Source: JAAYDH01 sp964345825 (GTDB lineage Bacteria > Bacillota_I > Bacilli_A > RFN20 > CAG-826). Taken from it: a DNA stretch of 21,794 nt. Made by a program: the position numbers and the translations under genes. Shown here piece after piece: positions 1 through 7,014 of this stretch. Position 1 is the first letter of the stretch; the number at the start of each line of letters is the position of its first letter. The DNA lies in the NCBI GenBank assembly GCA_964345825.1, contig CAYFSI010000017.1, forward strand, positions 1 through 21,794, in the 5' to 3' direction. The notes beneath the pieces are model-generated. The model was not told where the DNA came from. It did not search any database and worked only from the letters and a program-made list of their open reading frames with translations.

Positions 1-1843
1 GACGTCTAATCTCTTCGATGATGTCGAGATAAGTCGCTTCGCCAATTTGGAATTTTGCGAGGACTTCTTGTTTGGCTATTTTAGATAGGGCGTTTTCTTT
101 TTTCTCACTATCATCATTTAAAAGATTAATATTTGTTTGCTTTAAAATATATTTAGCCACTTCATATGATTCAGGATGGATGGAAGTTTGATCAAGTGGT
201 TCTTTTCCTCCATAGATTCGGAGAAAGCCAGCGCATTGCTCGAAAGCTTTTTCTCCCAGTTTTGGAACTTTTTTGAGTTCTTTTCTCGTATTAAATGGCC
301 CATTATCTTTGAGATATTGATAAATGTTTCCCGCGACGGTTTTATTAATTCCGGAAACATAATTTAAAAGTGATGTTGAGCAATTATTGAGATTTACTCC
401 AACCGTATTAACGGCGTCCTCCACCACTCCGTGAAGAGCAACACCCAATTTGGCTTGATTCATATCGTGTTGATATTGACCAACTCCGATAGCTTTAGGG
501 TCAATTTTTACCAATTCGCTGAGTGGATCTTGAATTCTTCTGGCTAATGAAATTGCGCTTCGCTTCTCGACACTCAAATCGGGGAATTCTTCTTCCCCCA
601 ATTTGGATGCACTATAAACAGAGGCTCCACTTTCATTAACGATAAACAGTTTAGTTGAGAAACCATTATCTTTTATAATTTTGGATAATTCCATCTCGCT
701 TTCTCGAGATGCCGTGCCGTTTCCCAAGGCGATATAGTCGATTTCATTATTCTTCAAGATATGAGCAATTTGTTGTCTGGCTCTCTGAACTTCACTTTCT
801 GAGGCTGCCGTTAAATACACCACTCCAATTTTACTCGGAATGCCATTTTTATTAACCAGAGCGTACTTGCAACCAGTTCTAAAGCCTGGATCAAATCCTA
901 ATACTGTCTTGTCTTTCAAAGGAGGTTGGAGCAAAAGGGCTTTGAGATTCTTTTTAAAGACAATAATCGAAGTCTCTTCCGCTTTTTCAAATAGGTCGTT
1001 TCTAATCTCATTTTCAATAGAGGGAAGAATCAATCGTTTTAAAGAATCTTCAATTGCGAAAAGAATTTCTTCCTTGAAAGCATTGTTCTGAATGTAATCA
1101 TTCTCAATTCTGGTTTTGATTGGTTCTAGTTCATAATCTAGTTTTACTTTTAGACATTTGAGATTTTCACCGCGATTAATTGCGAGGATACGATGGGGAG
1201 GAATAGAGGATATTTTTTCTTGATAATCAGCATATTTACCAAAGGTGTCTTTCTCATCTTTTGCGATTTCTTTACTTAATATCACTCCTTCACTATAAAT
1301 ATATTTTTTAATGAAGAAGCGGTATTTTGCCTCATCGCTTATCTCTTCGGCGATGATGTCCTTGGCTCCTATAAGAGCCTCTTGAATATTATTGACACCC
1401 TTTTCAGTATTAATAAATGATGCTAAATAGGCCTCATGGTCGCTGCGCTTTAGACCTTGTCTCAAATAATTTGCCAGAAGTTCAAGACCTCTTTCTTTAG
1501 CGATGCTCGCTCGTGTTTTGCGTTTTGGTTTATAGGGTCGATAAATATCTTCAAGTTCTGCCAAAGTGCTGACATTTTCAATTGTCGTCTTTAATTCGGG
1601 AGTAAGCTTATTTTGTTCTTCAATCGAAGCTAAAACGGTTTTCATCCTCTCCTCGAGTTTTCGAAGATAAGTGAGAAGATCGAATAAATCTCTTAATTCA
1701 GTATCGGATAGGTTTCTTGTCACTTCTTTGCGATACCGAGCAATGAAAGGAATCGTGTCACCACTATCGATGAGTTTTATCGTCGCGTCAACTTGATCAA
1801 TTTGAACATTTAATTTTTCAGCAATCCGTTTTGAAATCATCAT
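1..1843 (-). CDS. tex: Tex-type transcription accessory RNA-binding protein, 3' end cut by window edge
   Basis: Tex is a conserved cytoplasmic nucleic-acid-binding protein linked to transcription and tolerance of stalled RNA polymerase. The reading frame is open from ATG at 1843 to the left edge, giving about 614 residues of a usual 720 or so, so the C-terminal S1 RNA-binding domain lies outside. Hallmarks seen are RPYKPKRKTRAS at about residues 102-113, the YqgF/RNase H-like core starting GFDPGFRTGCK at about 316, the IGVGQYQHD motif, and helix-hairpin-helix segments at about 475-545 (GVNLNNCSTSLL, then the GPFNTRKELKKVPKLG region). A GGAG Shine-Dalgarno lies about 9 bases before the first of two consecutive ATG codons (1843 and 1840). 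It is preceded by an extended -10 promoter. No frameshift was seen. The family call is firm. Confidence 0.95.
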   Translation of the reverse strand, partial: MMISKRIAEKLNVQIDQVDATIKLIDSGDTIPFIARYRKEVTRNLSDTELRDLFDLLTYLRKLEERMKTVLASIEEQNKLTPELKTTIENVSTLAELEDIYRPYKPKRKTRASIAKERGLELLANYLRQGLKRSDHEAYLASFINTEKGVNNIQEALIGAKDIIAEEISDEAKYRFFIKKYIYSEGVILSKEIAKDEKDTFGKYADYQEKISSIPPHRILAINRGENLKCLKVKLDYELEPIKTRIENDYIQNNAFKEEILFAIEDSLKRLILPSIENEIRNDLFEKAEETSIIVFKKNLKALLLQPPLKDKTVLGFDPGFRTGCKYALVNKNGIPSKIGVVYLTAASESEVQRARQQIAHILKNNEIDYIALGNGTASRESEMELSKIIKDNGFSTKLFIVNESGASVYSASKLGEEEFPDLSVEKRSAISLARRIQDPLSELVKIDPKAIGVGQYQHDMNQAKLGVALHGVVEDAVNTVGVNLNNCSTSLLNYVSGINKTVAGNIYQYLKDNGPFNTRKELKKVPKLGEKAFEQCAGFLRIYGGKEPLDQTSIHPESYEVAKYILKQTNINLLNDDSEKKENALSKIAKQEVLAKFQIGEATYLDIIEEIRR

Positions 1844-1865
1844 ACTAATATTCTCCAGGTGGCTT

Positions 1866-1874
1866 ATTATAACA
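1866..1874 (-). promoter_or_regulatory. Extended -10 promoter for tex
   Basis: On the minus strand the sequence reads TGTTATAAT, a perfect -10 hexamer (1866-1871) with the TG extension. No good -35 sits 17 bases upstream. The transcript would start about 15-20 bases before the Shine-Dalgarno and give a leader of roughly 20 bases. Inferred from consensus only. Confidence 0.5.
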
Positions 1875-2011
1875 TAATAAAGGTTTCTCCTCCTATATGA
1901 GAGAGAAAACGAACCCAATAATTGCTTATAACATGACCAATCAACCAAAATGAAAATGTTCAATTATTGTCTCACCGAATGCAGAATTGGCTATTGAATA
2001 AGTTCTTTTAA

Positions 2012-2650
2012 CTATTTATATATTTTTCTAAGCTCTTTTGCTCGAGTTTTTATTTCATCATCAATTCGAAAGGAATCGGACATTTTTTGAATGCCTTTGC
2101 CGATGATGTTGTAATGGAGTGGTTTTGAAGCGATGAAATCGAGCACATCTTGAGGATTAAAGATTGCTAAATCAGCCAGGAGCCAAGCTTCCGCCATCTG
2201 GACATAATATTCTTCATCATCGTGAAATAAGCTAAGAATCTTTTTTGTTTGAGTGGGATCTTTTTGAAATCCCGCAAGAAAAATGACATAACCCCATCTT
2301 CTAGCAAATGTAAGAGGATAATTAACATATTCTTTTGCTTTGTTATAAACAAAATCAAAGGAAGGGGCTTTATTTTTTCGAATGAGTTGAGGAAGCATAT
2401 CGACATGCCACCAATCATTTAAATCCTGAAAATGGTCTTCAATAAATTTTATTTGATTTTCAAATCCTTCAATCGATTTCAATGAAACATAGAAATAAAT
2501 GCGAAGGATTGATCCGCTTTCTTTTATGTGGTCATAAAGAGGAGCAACATCTACCCCGTCTTTTAAATATTGCTCGGCGATAGCGTCTACATCGGCGGTT
2601 TTCAACTTTTTGAATTTTGATAATAACTGTTTAGTTTGTTCATAAATCAT
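2012..2650 (-). CDS. AlkD-like DNA alkylation repair protein (HEAT-repeat glycosylase family)
   Basis: The 212-residue protein fits the DNA alkylation repair family related to Bacillus AlkD and AlkC, which excise positively charged alkylated bases using a curved HEAT-like helical scaffold. Visible matches to AlkD key sites are DWWHVD at 79-84 (the Asp corresponding to the catalytic Asp), FARRWG at 115-120 (the Arg of the binding cleft) and MAEAWLLADL at 152-161 (the cleft Trp). These equivalences are by motif, not alignment. The start is ATG 2650 with GAGGTG 5-6 bases upstream. The gene follows the terminator of the PTS permease gene, and a TGTTAAAAT extended -10 lies between them. The stop is TAG, the only non-TAA stop among the complete genes here. 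It could be an inactive relative, but the pocket residues look intact. Confidence 0.8.
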   Translation of the reverse strand: MIYEQTKQLLSKFKKLKTADVDAIAEQYLKDGVDVAPLYDHIKESGSILRIYFYVSLKSIEGFENQIKFIEDHFQDLNDWWHVDMLPQLIRKNKAPSFDFVYNKAKEYVNYPLTFARRWGYVIFLAGFQKDPTQTKKILSLFHDDEEYYVQMAEAWLLADLAIFNPQDVLDFIASKPLHYNIIGKGIQKMSDSFRIDDEIKTRAKELRKIYK

Positions 2651-2677
2651 AAAAACACCTCGTCCAATTTTAACACC

Positions 2678-2711
2678 AAAAATTAAAAACTCACCAGCAG
2701 TTTGGTGAGTT
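2678..2711 (-). terminator. Rho-independent terminator of the PTS IIC gene
   Basis: On the minus strand an 8-bp perfect stem, AACTCACC paired with GGTGAGTT around an 8-base loop, is followed by TTTAATTTTT. It begins just after the stop of the permease gene. Confidence 0.9.
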
Positions 2712-2719
2712 CTAAAAAC

Positions 2720-3895
2720 TTAAATTTTTAAATCGCCATCTTTGATCCACTTTAGTCTTCTAAAGAGCAAATCAAATGCAAAAACAAGCACAAGAGGAGC
2801 AATAATCTGCAAACCAAGCACTCCTACCCAGGCTTGCCAGCTATCGAATCCCATCGAACCAAAAGTTCCAATTTGACCGACTAAACCAGCAGTTCCCATT
2901 CCAGCGCTTGGGCCGATGCAAATCAAGCGAAGCCAGCAAGTCGAAATTGGTCCTAAAATTGCCGAAGTGATGATTGTGGGAAGCCAAATGATGGGCTTTT
3001 TGACGATGTTTTTGAATTGGAGCATGCTCGTTCCAATACCAATTGATATCATCATCCCCATATTGTTATCTTTTCGTGACTGAATCATAAACCCAACCAT
3101 TTGCGTTGAACATCCGACAATAGCAGCTCCACTTGCGAGTAATAGACCAGTATAATTTGGATCGCTAATGGCCGTCGCGAGAGTAACACCGCTAGGCAGT
3201 GAAAGAATCATCGCGGCAATCGCGGCGCTACTAATCGGAGCAGTTAAAGCCATGCCCATTAAGACCGCTACTAGTATGCCCATTAAAAATGGGGCAGTGT
3301 TTGTGGAAATATTGATAAGCCATTGAACGCCAAAGGTAACATAGATGGCAGGATAACGAATTGTCAGAGATAAAATAAGACCAAAAATAGCACCAAATAA
3401 TGGAATTAAAATAAGGTCAACAGGGGTTTTCTTGCGAAGAATCAATTGCATGAGTAGTGCAACAGAAATAACAACAATAAAAATAGTTAAAGGATCACCG
3501 ATTTTAATTCCATCAGCGAGAGGATGATTAGCCGAAGTAACAAATTGTGTATTTAATGAGAAATAAGAAGCAAGTTGGCCAACAAATCCTAAAACGATAA
3601 CTTTTAAAACGTCTAATTTTAAAGCTAAGCCAATGCCGACACCAATTCCAAAACCAGTGACAACTTGTAAGACAAAAGAGAGGCCAAAGCTTCCGGAAGC
3701 TGTACTTCCATTACCGAGAATGCTGAGCATAAATTCAGAGAATGGATTGCCAGCACCGTATTTGCCAAATAAACTTCCAATTGTTCCAAAGATTGTGCCA
3801 ATGATAAGAGTGGCAAAAAAACCGTAGGCCATTCCGTTCAAACTTTTAAGGAAATACTCTCCTACTTGTTTTCGGGTAATCTTCTCTTTTTCCAT
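2720..3895 (-). CDS. PfoR-type PTS system IIC membrane protein (PTS_EIIC_2 family)
   Basis: This 391-residue, very hydrophobic protein has about ten membrane segments and resembles the PTS_EIIC_2/PfoR family, named after a Clostridium perfringens protein reported to affect perfringolysin expression. Typical features are the N-terminal KSLNGMAYG segment, the GSFGLSFVLQVVTG segment, the MALTAPISSAAIAA loop and the conserved C-terminal GLVGQIGTFGSMG region. Family members are IIC-like permeases of unknown substrate. No EIIA or EIIB gene or domain is present here, so phosphotransfer would need partners encoded elsewhere. The gene is monocistronic with its own terminator. No Shine-Dalgarno is visible before ATG 3895, where the upstream bases read CATAATTTTC. 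Substrate and regulatory role cannot be inferred. Confidence 0.85.
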   Translation of the reverse strand: MEKEKITRKQVGEYFLKSLNGMAYGFFATLIIGTIFGTIGSLFGKYGAGNPFSEFMLSILGNGSTASGSFGLSFVLQVVTGFGIGVGIGLALKLDVLKVIVLGFVGQLASYFSLNTQFVTSANHPLADGIKIGDPLTIFIVVISVALLMQLILRKKTPVDLILIPLFGAIFGLILSLTIRYPAIYVTFGVQWLINISTNTAPFLMGILVAVLMGMALTAPISSAAIAAMILSLPSGVTLATAISDPNYTGLLLASGAAIVGCSTQMVGFMIQSRKDNNMGMMISIGIGTSMLQFKNIVKKPIIWLPTIITSAILGPISTCWLRLICIGPSAGMGTAGLVGQIGTFGSMGFDSWQAWVGVLGLQIIAPLVLVFAFDLLFRRLKWIKDGDLKI

Positions 3896-3918
3896 GAAAA
3901 TTATGATAGTTTAGTTTA

Positions 3919-3951
3919 GAAGAAAAATCATCACAATTTTAATTGTTGATG
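3919..3951 (-). terminator. Probable terminator of the dioxygenase gene
   Basis: On the minus strand CATCAACAATT pairs with AATTGTGATG (one bulged base, small loop) and is followed by ATTTTTCTTC. It lies about 55 bases past the stop of the upstream gene and is AT-rich, so somewhat weaker than the others in this window. Confidence 0.6.
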
Positions 3952-4004
3952 AAAAACGCGATTTTTTTAACTACTTGAAAACCATGAATATCTAAGGAAA
4001 GGCT

Positions 4005-4793
4005 TTATTTTGTGCCGTTTGGCCAAAAGATGTAACTAGTCATCGATAGCGAGCCCATGACACATTTTTCATTAAAGATTTCCACCTTGTCTTCTTTATT
4101 TCTTGCTCCTAAAACATAAAGAAGAGGTAAATAGTGATCAGGAGTGGGAATGGCGAAATTGCTATCTTTTAAATGCTTATAATCAATTAGAAATTCATCA
4201 TTGCCTTCAAGAATATTTTTTTTGACTAGTGAATCAAAAGATTCAGCCCATGAGAAACCATTATTTTCGTTGTACCAATCAACCATCATCAAGTTATGGA
4301 CGATATTGCCACTTCCGATAATCAGCACTCCTTCTTTTCGAAGGGCTTTAAGAAGGTTTCCAATTTCGTAATGTTCTTGAGGAAATAGTCGTCGATTAAC
4401 AGATAATTGAATAACGGGAATATTTTTATTCGGATACATCTTCGTTAGCACTGACCAAGTTCCATGGTCAATACCCCAAGAGTTATCAATTTCTATTTTA
4501 TCTTTTAGCAAGTCTAATAAACGATGGGCAAGCCATGGTGACCCTGGAGCATCATAGTTTACTTGATATAGTTCTTTTGGGAATCCATACATATCATTAA
4601 TGACTTTGGGATATTCTTTATCATTCGTATAAGTTCCATCATCATACCAATGGGCTGAAATGGCCAAAATAGCTTTCGGTTTTGGTAGAGTTTCACCCAA
4701 TTTTTCCCAAAAACGAGTAAAATCGTTATCTGAAATGGCATTCATTGGCGAGCCATGCCCAACAAAAACAACTGGCATTCTCACATATTCCAT
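4005..4793 (-). CDS. ygiD: LigB-family extradiol dioxygenase, YgiD/4,5-DOPA dioxygenase-like
   Basis: This 262-residue protein belongs to the LigB class III extradiol dioxygenases. These are non-haem metal enzymes; E. coli YgiD and plant DODA open the ring of DOPA. Metal and active-site histidines are visible as VGHGSP (His13), SAHW (His48), IDHGTW (His110), GSGNIVHNL (His166) and PTPDHYLPLLY (His220). The length matches YgiD. ATG 4793 is chosen over an internal ATG five codons later because AGAGG lies 8 bases before it. The physiological substrate in this organism is unknown. It appears monocistronic, with an extended -10 (TGATAAAAT) just upstream. Confidence 0.88.
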   Translation of the reverse strand: MEYVRMPVVFVGHGSPMNAISDNDFTRFWEKLGETLPKPKAILAISAHWYDDGTYTNDKEYPKVINDMYGFPKELYQVNYDAPGSPWLAHRLLDLLKDKIEIDNSWGIDHGTWSVLTKMYPNKNIPVIQLSVNRRLFPQEHYEIGNLLKALRKEGVLIIGSGNIVHNLMMVDWYNENNGFSWAESFDSLVKKNILEGNDEFLIDYKHLKDSNFAIPTPDHYLPLLYVLGARNKEDKVEIFNEKCVMGSLSMTSYIFWPNGTK

Positions 4794-4896
4794 AAGCTAC
4801 CTCTTATTTTATTTTATCATTTGAAAAGATAGTAGGCGATAAAAAACCCTGATCTTTCTAATAGATATATTTTGTGAATTTTTTAAAAAAATTTAT

Positions 4897-6012
4897 TTAT
4901 TCGATTTTTAGAATTGATTCGACAACTTCACTAATGCTTAAAGATGTTGTATCGATTTTGATAGTTTTCAATGACTCATATCGAGGGATTCTTTCTAGAG
5001 AACGTTCCACCACTCCATCATCTTTGCGCGCCCCAAGTTTGATATCATTTTCTAATCTTGCAGAAATCGTTTGCGGGCTTGCGATTAATGAAATGGGATA
5101 TATTCTTAAATCTTTGATTTTAATTCTCGACACTATCTCATCTATAGTGCTTTGAAAATCCATCACCCAGCCTAGGATGACATTTTGATGATTATTTTCA
5201 AGAGCCGAAATGACCATCTCGATGATATTATTGATTACTTTCTTTTTGTTCTCTTCATTGACAATAAAAGGAATATCTTTCCACCCGAGATCACCTTCAA
5301 TATAGATAGTGTTTTCTAATTTGTTAGCAAGAGAATGACCGACAGTGGTCTTTCCTACACCCATCGGACCGCCAAGAAGATAAAGCCTTTTCATATGATT
5401 GTTTATTCTTTCGAAAATACTTTTTGTGTATTCTTTAAAAGCCGCAGGATTCTTTAATAATGCCCTTATGTCGGATAGCATTTTTTGTGTATATTTTGTT
5501 TCCAAAAATACTTTTAAATAACCATTTTCTCCATATTTCTCTTGGATATGTTTATAAACATCTAGATAGATGCTTTCAAAAGAATCAGCGTTTATAGCTC
5601 GAAACAAAAGGCTTCTTTCAATAATTGTCTCCATCGTATCTGAACGATCAGCTTCCGCCACTATTTTGCCATAGATTGATCTCGGGGAGTTCTTTGAACT
5701 CGCTCGATGATCTTCCACTGCTTCCTTCATAATCAAAAGTTGTTCGGGAGTGAAAAACTTTTTGATAAAGTTATCTCCAACAAGCATTTCACCACTAATA
5801 ATATGATGTCTTTCACGCTCAATAATTAATCCGATATCATGGAAGGTAGCAATCGTGTAAACCATGTTTAAATCAACATTATAATCCTTGGCAATTTCTA
5901 AAGATTTTTCAATCACATCTTGGACATGATTTCCACTGTGTGCCATATCTAAAAGTTTGTATTTTGGTAATACTTTAAATTCGATATATCTTTGCAGCTC
6001 GTGATTAATCAT
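4897..6012 (-). CDS. Fusion of HD-domain phosphohydrolase and P-loop nucleotide kinase
   Basis: A 371-residue protein with two domains. Residues 1-200 carry an HD-superfamily metal centre: HSGNH (His29), FHD (His58, Asp59), HH (69-70), EDHR (His102) and EADR (Asp122), a pattern typical of phosphohydrolases. Residues 207-371 start with KRLYLLGGPMGVGKTT, a Walker A motif (Lys221), followed by IEGDLGW and a C-terminal GARKDDGV segment, as in small P-loop kinases of Firmicutes that are usually separate proteins. Met207 is an internal methionine just where a stand-alone kinase would begin. The substrate is unknown; cleavage and transfer of phosphate on one nucleotide pool is only a guess. The -10 box (TATAAT) is 14 bases before ATG and there is no Shine-Dalgarno. 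It ends TAA. Domain calls are firm, function is not. Confidence 0.75.
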   Translation of the reverse strand: MINHELQRYIEFKVLPKYKLLDMAHSGNHVQDVIEKSLEIAKDYNVDLNMVYTIATFHDIGLIIERERHHIISGEMLVGDNFIKKFFTPEQLLIMKEAVEDHRASSKNSPRSIYGKIVAEADRSDTMETIIERSLLFRAINADSFESIYLDVYKHIQEKYGENGYLKVFLETKYTQKMLSDIRALLKNPAAFKEYTKSIFERINNHMKRLYLLGGPMGVGKTTVGHSLANKLENTIYIEGDLGWKDIPFIVNEENKKKVINNIIEMVISALENNHQNVILGWVMDFQSTIDEIVSRIKIKDLRIYPISLIASPQTISARLENDIKLGARKDDGVVERSLERIPRYESLKTIKIDTTSLSISEVVESILKIE

Positions 6013-6026
6013 TTTATCAAATGAAC

Positions 6027-6053
6027 ATTATAACTAAAGTGACATCATGTAAA
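6027..6053 (-). promoter_or_regulatory. Promoter of the HD-kinase fusion gene
   Basis: Minus-strand TATAAT (6027-6032) sits 14 bases upstream of the ATG, with TTTACA (6048-6053) at a short 15-base spacing. Transcription would start about 7-8 bases before the ATG, leaving almost no leader. Confidence 0.5.
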
Positions 6054-6295
6054 GCATTTTTTTCTTGGCTAAGATGGGTATCATAAAGTCACATGTCGAG
6101 TTGTTTACGACAATATTAAGATGAAAAAACGTATGTCACAATAATTCATTTTGGACAAGCATAAAGCAGGCCGAGAAAAAGTCCGACTCCAAGCGCTAAA
6201 CAATAAAACCAAGATGTTCGTTTTTTGATGAGTATCCAAATGATAAGACCACATGCTAATGCTACTAATAGAAGATTTGAATTTTGCCTATTAAT
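6054..6295. other. AT-rich non-coding spacer
   Basis: This stretch lies between the HD-kinase promoter and the tRNA-cluster terminator. I see no gene, RNA or clear repeat in it. A 63-codon open frame crosses it on the minus strand, but that frame begins inside the terminator region and lacks an SD (see rejected items). Confidence 0.5.
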
Positions 6296-6296
6296 A

Positions 6297-6331
6297 AAAT
6301 TAAAAAAGGCTTGATAATTTATATCAAACCT
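6297..6331 (-). terminator. Terminator of the Ala-Met tRNA transcript
   Basis: On the minus strand AGGTTTGATA pairs with TATCAAGCCT (10 bp, one T-G wobble, 5-base loop), followed by TTTTTAATTTT. It starts about 11 bases past the 3' end of tRNA-Met. Confidence 0.92.
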
Positions 6332-6342
6332 ATTCATTAAAA

Positions 6343-6419
6343 TGGTAGCTGCGGGGGGATTTGAACCCTCGACCCACCGGGTATGAACCGATTGCTCTAG
6401 CCAACTGAGCTACACAGCC
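6343..6419 (-). tRNA. tRNA-Met (CAT), elongator type
   Basis: A 77-base cloverleaf with acceptor GGCTGTG, D stem GCTC/GAGC, anticodon loop TTCATAC (CAT), T loop TTCAAAT and encoded CCA. The G1-U72 pair and overall sequence resemble the Bacillus elongator tRNA-Met rather than the initiator. The T stem GAGGG/CCCCC contains an A50-C64 mismatch. A CAT anticodon could also be tRNA-Ile2, but the acceptor and A73 favour Met. Last gene of the cluster. Confidence 0.9.
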
Positions 6420-6428
6420 ATTTAGAAT

Positions 6429-6504
6429 TGGTGGAGCTAAAGGGACTCGAACCCTCGACCCCCTGAATGCAAATCAGGTGCTCTCCCAACTGAGCTATAG
6501 CCCC
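6429..6504 (-). tRNA. tRNA-Ala (TGC)
   Basis: A 76-base cloverleaf with acceptor GGGGCTA/TAGCTCC, anticodon stem CCTGA/TCAGG around TTTGCAT (anticodon TGC), T loop TTCGAGT, A73 and encoded CCA. It is separated from tRNA-Met by 9 bases and has its own upstream promoter. Confidence 0.96.
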
Positions 6505-6506
6505 AA

Positions 6507-6521
6507 TAGTGTGTCACACTA
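6507..6521. repeat. 15-base palindrome in the tRNA-Ala leader
   Basis: TAGTGTG and CACACTA are perfect inverted arms around a single central base, beginning 3 bases upstream of the mature tRNA-Ala 5' end and downstream of its promoter. It may be an operator or an RNA hairpin near the RNase P site; nothing else indicates which. Confidence 0.55.
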
Positions 6522-6537
6522 CCAGTGCAACGAAAAT

Positions 6538-6566
6538 AAAATACACTATTTGGAAATTTTTTACAA
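6538..6566 (-). promoter_or_regulatory. Promoter for the tRNA-Ala/tRNA-Met pair
   Basis: Minus-strand TTGTAA (6561-6566), 17 bases, TATTTT (6538-6543). It lies between the terminator after tRNA-Pro and tRNA-Ala, where a new promoter is expected, and gives a leader of about 27 bases. Confidence 0.5.
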
Positions 6567-6644
6567 CAAAACAATGCCAAAACATCAACTAGTTGAATAA
6601 AATGACAAACATTTATGTTTAATCGCAATATTTTCCATAACAAG

Positions 6645-6677
6645 TAAATAAAAAGAATGAACCATTAGTCCATTCTT
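6645..6677 (-). terminator. Terminator after tRNA-Pro
   Basis: On the minus strand AAGAATGGAC pairs with GTTCATTCTT (10 bp, one G-T wobble, 5-base loop), followed by TTTATTT. It splits the tRNA cluster into a Cys-Arg-Pro unit and an Ala-Met unit. Confidence 0.88.
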
Positions 6678-6691
6678 CCTTGGTTGAAGTT

Positions 6692-6768
6692 TGGTCGGGA
6701 CGACAGGATTTGAACCTGCGACCTTCTGCTCCCAAAGCAGACGCGATACCAAGCTACGCTACGTCCCG
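6692..6768 (-). tRNA. tRNA-Pro (TGG)
   Basis: A 77-base cloverleaf with acceptor CGGGACG/CGTCCCG, anticodon stem TCTGC/GCAGA around TTTGGGA (anticodon TGG), T loop TTCAAAT, A73 and encoded CCA. The C1-G72 pair is typical of bacterial tRNA-Pro. Confidence 0.96.
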
Positions 6769-6771
6769 AGA

Positions 6772-6848
6772 TGGCGCGCCTCACAAGAATCGAACTCGTA
6801 ACCTTCAGATTCGTAGTCTGACACTCTATCCAGTTGAGCTAGAGGCGC
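6772..6848 (-). tRNA. tRNA-Arg (ACG)
   Basis: A 77-base cloverleaf with acceptor GCGCCTC/GAGGCGC, anticodon stem TCAGA/TCTGA around CTACGAA (anticodon ACG, read as ICG after deamination by TadA), T loop TTCGATT, G73 and encoded CCA. Three bases separate it from tRNA-Pro. Confidence 0.96.
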
Positions 6849-6883
6849 ATGTGTACTTACCAGATACCCAGTAAGTAACTTTT

Positions 6884-6958
6884 TGGAGGTTCCTACCGGA
6901 TTTGAACCGATGGTCATTGAGTTGCAGTCAATTGCCTTACCAACTTGGCTAAGGAACC
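6884..6958 (-). tRNA. tRNA-Cys (GCA)
   Basis: A 75-base cloverleaf with acceptor GGTTCCT/AGGAACC, anticodon stem ATTGA/TCAAT around CTGCAAC (anticodon GCA), T loop TTCAAAT, the U73 identity base for Cys and encoded CCA. First gene of the cluster. Confidence 0.95.
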
Positions 6959-6960
6959 AT

Positions 6961-7004
6961 TAGCGGCGGTATGTATTATAACACCGCTACATTTAATGTA
7001 TCAA
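6961..7004 (-). promoter_or_regulatory. Promoter of the Cys-Arg-Pro tRNA operon, with inverted repeat around the -10
   Basis: Minus-strand TTGATA (6999-7004), 18 bases, TATAAT (6975-6980). An 8-bp inverted repeat, TAGCGGTG (6982-6989) against CGCCGCTA (6961-6968) with one wobble, encloses the -10 box. There is no T tract after it, so it is not a normal terminator. The promoter lies directly behind the potD stop codon. Confidence 0.7.
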
Positions 7005-7014
7005 GAAGGAATAA

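Noticed and set aside
840..1091. 83-codon plus-strand frame opposite tex
   Set aside because: It lies wholly within the conserved YqgF core of tex on the other strand and has no start signals or recognisable protein character.
1867..1894. AGGAGG followed by ATG-TTA-TAA in the tex upstream region, a possible minimal leader ORF
   Set aside because: The likely tex promoter -10 box overlaps it, so it would not be in the transcript, and the 13-base spacing is long.
3633..3827. Plus-strand proline-rich frame inside the permease gene
   Set aside because: Antisense shadow of the Gly- and hydrophobic-rich minus-strand coding sequence.
2720..3895. Sugar specificity or a toxin-regulation role for the PfoR-type permease
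   Set aside because: No EIIA/EIIB, sugar kinase or toxin gene is nearby, and the family name rests on one clostridial report.
6146..6337. 63-codon minus-strand frame resembling a small two-helix membrane protein
   Set aside because: Its first codons are made by the strong terminator after tRNA-Met, it has no Shine-Dalgarno, no other ATG, and no promoter downstream of the terminator. The hydrophobic look can arise by chance in AT-rich DNA.
6437..6874. Open frames across the tRNA genes on both strands
   Set aside because: They are translations of tRNA sequence; the cloverleaves explain these bases fully.
6854..6877. 7-bp inverted repeat TACTTAC/GTAAGTA between tRNA-Arg and tRNA-Cys, with ACTTTTT on the plus strand
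   Set aside because: No plus-strand gene precedes it, and on the minus strand it lacks a T run; the tRNAs on both sides belong to one transcript. Possibly a processing hairpin, but unsupported.
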